A stretch of DNA of 64,000 nt from Gorsachius magnificus (Eukaryota > Chordata > Aves > Pelecaniformes > Ardeidae). Within the stretch, counting starts at the first letter, position 1, and every line of letters starts with the position of its first letter. Position numbers and translations under genes: made by a program. Location: the NCBI GenBank assembly GCA_034008185.1, contig CM067084.1, positions 40,685,099 to 40,749,098 on the forward strand, read 5' to 3'. Of this stretch, positions 62,253-64,000 are shown piece after piece. The notes under the pieces are model-generated. The model had not been told where the DNA came from, did no database searches, and worked only from the letters and a program-made list of their open reading frames with translations.

Positions 62253-64000
62253 CTCTTCTTCCCTCCCTGGCATTAGGAGCTAAGTAAATCTGTTTTTAAA
62301 AAAAAGAGGCTTTGAGGGTCTACTGTTCTAGGGCGTGCAAGTGAAAGCTAATGTGCAGTGGAAAAGAGTGTACACTTAGATAAATCACTCTGAGAGAAGA
62401 CAGGAATTGCAAAAAGAAACTTGGTTTTCTTCCAATAAGCAAAATGATTTAGCTGTTCTTGCTCTATAAAAGTGTTAATACTGGTGCCTTTTAAGTGTAC
62501 TAGCAGAATGGATTGCTTTGTTACAAGGACCTTTTTATTTTTCATCTCCCTGTCTTGTCTTTACGAAAAAATTTATAAATTAACAGCATAGCAGCAGGTT
62601 AATCCAAATGCCTTGCCTGCAGAAATCTACCTGTCAAAGGAAATTCACTGTAGGGACCCATTTGATTTAAAGCTACTGATAAGCCCTGCTATCAGTATAC
62701 TATTATGATTTGCTGTGTGGGTTATCTAATAAAGTGATAAATAAGAAACCCTTGAAATCCAAAAGCTAACTGTATAGTAAATTTGACAATGGGGAAAGAC
62801 CAGGTGTTGAACGTACTTATGTACTTTAAAAACAAACAAACAAAACATTACTGGGACAATAGACCTGAAAAGAGGAAAGCTTTCCTGTCCCTTAACTCTG
62901 GTTCCATCAGCTAGTTCAAGTAGTTATTCCAATATCTTATGTTGACAAGGTGAGCTGTCCCTTCCCCCTACCCCCTTATTAACTGCTGGTTATCAGAGAT
63001 TTGTGAAGGTGTATCTAGTCACATGAAAAATATGCTGAATGAGAAAAAGGGTGATAGTGCTAAGTATAGCAGGCACAGTCAATTAACTTTTTGTTTGAGG
63101 TCTGTAAGTTTGTTTATTCTAATTCAGAAACTTGTAACCAAAGCTTTACCATTCTGACTTTTACCCTTCATTTGGAAAAATAACTCTGCTTGGTGTGGTA
63201 ACTGGTAAAAACAGTCCACTAAATTCTGTCACTATGGAATGAATACAAAACAGTGCTCAGCAGGATAGTGTGCAATATGTTAAGATGTTGAGGATGTGTA
63301 GTACACATTTTGTTTGCCATGTACTAAGGCTCTTCTTTCTATAGCAGTTACTAGCTCTATTTATGGCAAGTTATTCACTGAACTGGAATAGCACACTAGA
63401 ACTAGCAAAGATTCTTCTTCAGAGCTAAAAATGGAATAGTGTTTTCCTGAGTTGGGCTCCCCCCTGCTGATGGCACCATGTCAGGTTGCCTCAGCAGCTG
63501 CTTTCAGTTTCACAATTTACATGGGCGCTATAATGACATTTTTTCTCATTGATGTGGTGGAAAAACCTGACATCTTTATGCTGTTTTTCCTGCTTTGAAT
63601 ATGTTAAAGCATATTTTCTACTGACTGTGAGGTTTGGCAATGAGTTTTGAGTTCAGAGATGGGCTTGTACCAAAACCCCTGAAATCCAACATCCATGAAG
63701 TATGAGAAGGTTAATAACTGGATCCAAACGCCTTGGCTCTGGCCTATTCCTATTTTAAATGCACATCACTTTGGCCACATGTTTAAATTGTTTTTCTGAG
63801 GTGATTAAGACTGAAAGAAATATTTCAGGCTGCAGACAGACCTTTAAAAAGGAAGTGGCATTTAAGAATCTTACAGTTAGTTAAGTAAGGCTTGCTCATT
63901 TGCTGCTTAAACTTGACTTTTAGGAGCCCCCAAGGAATTACATTCCCCTTCCTCTATTATAACTTTAGATGCAAGTAATATTCTGGAACTCCATCTGAGA

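Larger units (their letters stand above)
61693..64000. other. Intron sequence to window end, no gene seen
   Basis: AT-rich with a G-rich tract (62174-62205) and a short CA repeat (62237-62250). No exon or transposon was recognised. Confidence 0.6.

Noticed and set aside
1..64000. CRISPR arrays, operons, tRNA or rRNA genes, integrated viral genes
   Set aside because: None seen. The sequence is vertebrate nuclear DNA and the only retroviral traces are the two solo LTRs.

Overview
The window is nuclear DNA from a bird. It is AT-rich and gene-poor, and it carries several CR1 non-LTR retrotransposons whose 3' ends finish in the octamer repeat (ATTCTATG-type) diagnostic of avian/reptilian CR1. It also holds two solo LTRs of the avian endogenous-retrovirus type. 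I cannot name the species; the LTR types suggest a neoavian, which is an inference.

Only one protein-coding host exon can be supported: 8195-9238 on the + strand, the first coding exon of the long isoform of palladin (PALLD), an actin-associated immunoglobulin-domain scaffold protein. It encodes the unique N-terminal region and the first strands of the first Ig domain, and ends at a strong GTAAGT donor in mid-codon. No further palladin exon was found downstream, so most of the window (9239-64000) is read as a very large PALLD intron. 1-8194 is the preceding intron or 5' flank.

Layout: 1-2085 unannotated; 2086-3508 young CR1 'A' (minus); 3509-8194 intron with a tiny CR1 relic near 4.6 kb; 8195-9238 PALLD exon; 9239-12421 intron; 12422-13295 young CR1 'B' (plus); 16369-17440 solo LTR 1 (plus); 17441-39490 long non-coding stretch with low-complexity tracts and an enhancer-like cluster near 36.9 kb; 39491-40046 solo LTR 2 (plus) with a perfect 5-bp target-site duplication; about 47640-51375 old, nearly full-length and heavily broken CR1 'C' (plus) with ORF1 esterase-like and ORF2 endonuclease/reverse-transcriptase remnants; about 61340-61692 a candidate alternative first or internal untranslated exon ending in a strong donor; 62174-62205 a G-quadruplex-type tract.

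The most interesting structure is the arrangement around the palladin exon. CR1 A and CR1 B are about 98-99% identical over about 870 bp, lie in opposite orientations and bracket the exon. In the pre-mRNA they could pair and bring the exon's own acceptor and donor together, favouring back-splicing into a single-exon circular RNA. That exon is exactly 1044 nt (348 x 3). Its frame is open throughout, and the split codon at its end (AG) plus the single base before the ATG (G) would restore an Arg codon. The predicted circle would therefore have an endless reading frame with no stop. All of this is prediction from sequence.
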